This document shows, piece after piece, positions 50,462-64,000 of a stretch of DNA of 64,000 nt (positions are counted from its first letter, which is position 1; each line of letters begins with the position of its first letter). The notes beneath the pieces are model-generated. The model was given only the letters and a program-made list of their open reading frames with translations. It did no database searches and had not been told where the DNA came from. Source of the stretch: Micromonospora rubida. Lineage in GTDB: Bacteria; Actinomycetota; Actinomycetes; Mycobacteriales; Micromonosporaceae. The stretch spans positions 248,001-312,000 of the forward strand of contig NZ_JAAALO010000001.1 in assembly GCF_009908295.1 (NCBI RefSeq). Reading direction: 5' to 3'. The position numbers and the translations under genes were made by a program.

Positions 50462-50838
50462 CTCCGGTGAGAGGTTCCACGAGCATCGACAGCACTGCCA
50501 AGAGCCCTCCCGAAATACGGGACGGCGGTGACGAAACCCGGAACGGGGGTGCCCAGCCACGCACTCGGGCCGACGGCCACCCCCGACGCGCCCACCAGCA
50601 CCGATGCCCGCCCAGGCGAGCCTTCGCCCGCCTCCGCCGGGGCCGCTCCTGTCAGGAAGACGCCATCGGCCGTGGGACCGCGATCACCCGGGTCGGCGGC
50701 GCCCCCGGGGCCGCGACCTGCGGGGATGGATACGACATGCCGGATACGCCGCCGGGCGCCACGCGCCGCCGACCGTCCTCAGGGGATGGCGGGGACCGGC
50801 GGCGCGGCGGTCGGAAACCTGTCCGGGTCCGATGCCCG
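50462..50838. other. Gene-free stretch upstream of the NRPS operon
   Basis: About 380 bp between the palindrome and the GNAT stop. Plus-strand open frames exist, but they have no ribosome-binding site or protein-like composition and I treat them as chance. I see no terminator with long perfect arms. Confidence 0.5.
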
Positions 50839-51414
50839 TCAGGGCGCCGCCGGGGGCGGCACGGTGGTGGACGGATTGCGCCACTCGTCGGCCAGCACCG
50901 ACCAGATCTCGATGTCGATGCGCCGGGTGGCCCCCGGGTACACCTGCCGCAGGGTGCCGTCGTGGCGCATGCCGAGGCGCCGGGCCACGGCCAGGCTACG
51001 GACGTTGTCGGCGTTGGTGCGCCACTCCACCCGGTGCATCCCCCGCTGCCCCACCGCCCAGTCGAGGACGACGCCGACCGCCCGGGTGACCAGGCCGCGC
51101 CCCTCCGCGGCCGGCTCCAGCCAACAGCCCACCTCGCACACCCCGACCGCGGTGTCGAACGCCACGAACATCACCCCGCCGACCAGCACCCCGTCGAGCC
51201 AGATCCCCCAGATTCCCCCGGCGTCGCGGGCCCACCGGTCGGCGTAGCGTTGCAGCACCTCGCGGGCCGACGGCAGGTCGGTGGCCACGAAGGACGCGCC
51301 CACCCACGGCGTGATGTGCTCCCGGGCCCGGTCCAGGTTGCGCAGGAACTCCTCGGCCCGCCACGGCTCCAGCGGGCGCAGCTCGGCGTCGGCGGTCAGG
51401 GCGCGAGCGAACAC
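50839..51414 (-). CDS. GNAT N-acetyltransferase, RimJ/RimL-like
   Basis: A 191-residue acetyl-CoA-dependent acetyltransferase. It shows LRPLEPWRAEEFLRNLDRAR at the start, GIWLDGVLVGGVMFVAFD, the acetyl-CoA loop WLEPAAEGRGLVTRAV, HRVEWRTNADNVRSLAVARRLGM and IEIWSVLADEW. This layout is typical of RimJ/RimL enzymes, which acetylate protein N-termini or small amines. GTG 51414 begins the gene. Positioned between two natural-product regions, it could acetylate a product or serve resistance, but no evidence favours that over a general role. Confidence 0.88.
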   Translation of the reverse strand: MFARALTADAELRPLEPWRAEEFLRNLDRAREHITPWVGASFVATDLPSAREVLQRYADRWARDAGGIWGIWLDGVLVGGVMFVAFDTAVGVCEVGCWLEPAAEGRGLVTRAVGVVLDWAVGQRGMHRVEWRTNADNVRSLAVARRLGMRHDGTLRQVYPGATRRIDIEIWSVLADEWRNPSTTVPPPAAP

Positions 51415-51552
51415 CGGGCCTCCCGGGGCCTGCGGACGTCAGGGACCCGGCTAGCAGACCACAGACTGATCGCAATCGGCCACCCCGGGACGCGGGCTCG
51501 ACCCCCAACCAGCCAGCTCGAAGCCGAGGTGCAGGCTCCCCGGCCGGGCGGG

Positions 51553-51966
51553 TCAGTCTCTCAGCAGGTCGGCGTGGGCGGCGCGGAGCCGGGCCAGAGC
51601 CGGGTCGCTGCCGGGGACGATCCGGTGGTCGAGCTCGGCCCAGACCTCGGCGAGCGCCGCCGTGAGGACCCGCAGCTCGGCGGCGTGTCGCCGGCTGCTC
51701 TGCCGGTGCAGCTCGTCGAGGCGGCGGGCCCAACCGGCGGTCACCGTGGCGAGCCGGTCGGCGTCGGCCCGGGCCTGCGCCGCCGAGCGGGCGGCGGAGG
51801 CGGGCACGATCGCGGCGATCGGGCGGGGGTCGCCGTCGCGGGTGACCAGCGTGACCGCGTCGGTCAGCTCGGCCATCGCGATGAGCTGGGTCAGCCGGGT
51901 GCGGGCCTCGCGCAACGGCAGGGCACGCGGCGGGGTGGGCTCGTGGGCCAGGGCGGGGGCAGCCAT
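51553..51966 (-). CDS. Phd/YefM antitoxin-like protein
   Basis: A 137-residue protein. Residues 14-55 (LPLREARTRLTQLIAMAELT, then DAVTLVTRDGDPRPIAAIVPA) match the DNA-binding Phd/YefM fold, in which the antitoxin represses its own operon. The rest is helical and Arg/Ala-rich, longer than the usual toxin-binding tail. No toxin gene is adjacent: downstream is the GNAT, upstream an MFS remnant. It may be an orphan or a repressor of another kind. Confidence 0.65.
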   Translation of the reverse strand: MAAPALAHEPTPPRALPLREARTRLTQLIAMAELTDAVTLVTRDGDPRPIAAIVPASAARSAAQARADADRLATVTAGWARRLDELHRQSSRRHAAELRVLTAALAEVWAELDHRIVPGSDPALARLRAAHADLLRD

Positions 51967-52034
51967 GCGTCCATGCTGACGACTGGGTACGACAATAAAT
52001 GTCCCCGACCGTCCACGATGGCCGTCGCCACAGG

Positions 52035-52270
52035 TCAGGGCTCTACACGCATCGCCCTGATCCCGGTGCTGAACGTCGCGGTGACGGCGGGGACGGCGAC
52101 CAGCGCCGGGAAGATCAGCATCGCTGTCCCGCTGGAGAACCGGGCCAGCAGCAGCCCGGCCAGCCCTGGGGCGAGGGCCGCCGCCGAGGTGGCCGCCAGG
52201 GACATGACGCTGACCACCCGGCCCTGACGCCGGTCCGGGGTGATCGCCGCCTGGTAGCTGCGGGCGCCGC

Positions 52271-52274
<4 letters not shown>
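52035..52274 (-). pseudogene. 3' remnant of an MFS transporter gene
   Basis: Seventy-nine codons that match only the last part of an MFS exporter: the cytoplasmic loop ARSYQAAITPDRRQGRVVSV, followed by two helices (AATSAAALAPGLAGLLLA and AMLIFPALVAVPAVTATFS). A GTG at 52274 overlaps the megasynthase stop by four bases, so a short peptide could still be made, but it lacks about ten helices. The homology starts right at the megasynthase stop codon, which suggests recombination placed the megasynthase next to a broken MFS gene. Confidence 0.65.
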
Positions 52275-63540
<11,266 letters not shown>

Positions 63541-63544
<4 letters not shown>

Positions 63545-64000
63545 GGCGTCACCTCGACGGGTCGGGGGCTCGGTGGACCGTGCCGGTCGGCCGGTCGGAA
63601 CGTCTGGACGAGGAGGAACGCCAGGGCCGTGGCGAAGGCCGCCCCGTGGGCCACGGCGACAACCGTGAGCGGGGCCGCCCGGTCCAGCGCGGCGGCGCAG
63701 CCGACCATGCCGAGGCCGAAGCCGGCGTTCTGCGCCGCGCTGGCGAACCCGAACAGCCGGGCGCGCCAGGGCTCGTCGACCGCCTGGAGCCGGGTGGTGT
63801 AGCTGATCTCGGCGTAGCCGTCGGCGGCGCCAGCCGCCACGGTCAGCGGGACCAGCAGCCACAGGGGAGGATCGGTGAAGGCGAGCACGAAGAAGACCGA
63901 CATCAGGCAGGTGGCGACGCCGAAGGAGCGCGGGGAGCCCACCCCGCCGGTGCGGGCGGCCAGCCGGGCGCACCACCGGCCGGCGACGAGGCTGCCCACC
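63541..64000 (-). CDS. MFS transporter, C-terminal part
   Basis: The gene runs off the right edge; about 152 codons are visible. They contain at least four hydrophobic helices (FGVATCLMSVFFVLAF, LWLLVPLTVAAGAADGYAEI, LFGFASAAQNAGFGLGMVGCAAALDRAA, LTVVAVAHGAAFATALAFLLV) and end with a Pro-rich tail. The loop SYTTRLQAVDEPWRARLFGFAS is the position usually read as 'R.Q...P...RGR..S' in EntS-like exporters. Its stop overlaps the megasynthase GTG, so it probably exports the product of that enzyme. Confidence 0.8.

Overview
The window is GC-rich DNA whose gene content suggests a filamentous actinomycete, most likely of the Micromonospora type. The pointers are frequent GTG and TTG starts, tightly overlapping operons, a c-di-AMP (ydaO-type) riboswitch in front of an Rpf/LysM protein, a rifamycin phosphotransferase with its rifamycin-associated element, and large NRPS/PKS genes. 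The genus is an inference from content, not from a marker gene.

Bases 1-25,000 are mostly housekeeping and accessory genes. They include a radical-SAM (STM4011-like) 3' end, a DHA2 drug exporter with an AsnC/Lrp regulator, and kynureninase. Next comes an MtrAB-LpqB-like trio (response regulator, histidine kinase, GerMN lipoprotein), then three small stress proteins (STAS, GlsB/YeaQ, BON). After these lie an LppU/SCO3897-like protein, a 1,116-residue HEAT-repeat protein, Rpf/LysM, HtpG and the rifamycin phosphotransferase, followed by unknowns and a proline iminopeptidase. Two copies (454 and 514 bp) of one non-autonomous transposable element lie at 9424-9877 and 20716-21229. Each has terminal inverted repeats and an 8-bp target duplication.

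Bases 25,220-50,314 (minus strand) form one tightly coupled biosynthetic operon. In order of transcription it encodes an Ala-type NRPS (A-PCP-C), two TauD/SyrP-like Fe(II)/2-oxoglutarate oxygenases, a Glu-type NRPS whose A domain is interrupted by an FkbM-like methyltransferase (C*-A[MT]-PCP-C-PCP), two thioesterases, an SDR, a Thr-type NRPS (C*-A-PCP), a PCP-C protein, a Ser-type NRPS (C*-A-PCP-C-PCP-TE), AzlC, AzlD and a nitrilase-superfamily amidohydrolase. Its first four genes match in order and domain logic the ambB-C-D-E genes of Pseudomonas aeruginosa. Those genes convert Glu, flanked by Ala residues on an NRPS, into the toxin L-2-amino-4-methoxy-trans-3-butenoic acid (AMB, methoxyvinylglycine). 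I therefore read the operon as an actinobacterial AMB-like vinylglycine pathway. It is extended by Thr- and Ser-handling modules, cysteine-type thioesterases and a small amino-acid exporter. A cystathionine-lyase-like PLP enzyme and a proline iminopeptidase follow directly and could serve self-protection or product release.

Bases 50,839-64,000 (minus strand) hold a GNAT, an orphan antitoxin-like protein, an MFS remnant and a 3,757-residue megasynthase (acyl-AMP ligase-ACP-KS-AT-ACP-luciferase-like monooxygenase-C-A-PCP-C). The megasynthase is translationally coupled to an MFS transporter that runs off the right edge. It ends in a C domain, while the Ala NRPS begins with an A domain. The two could therefore join into one lipopeptide line, or they could be neighbouring independent systems.
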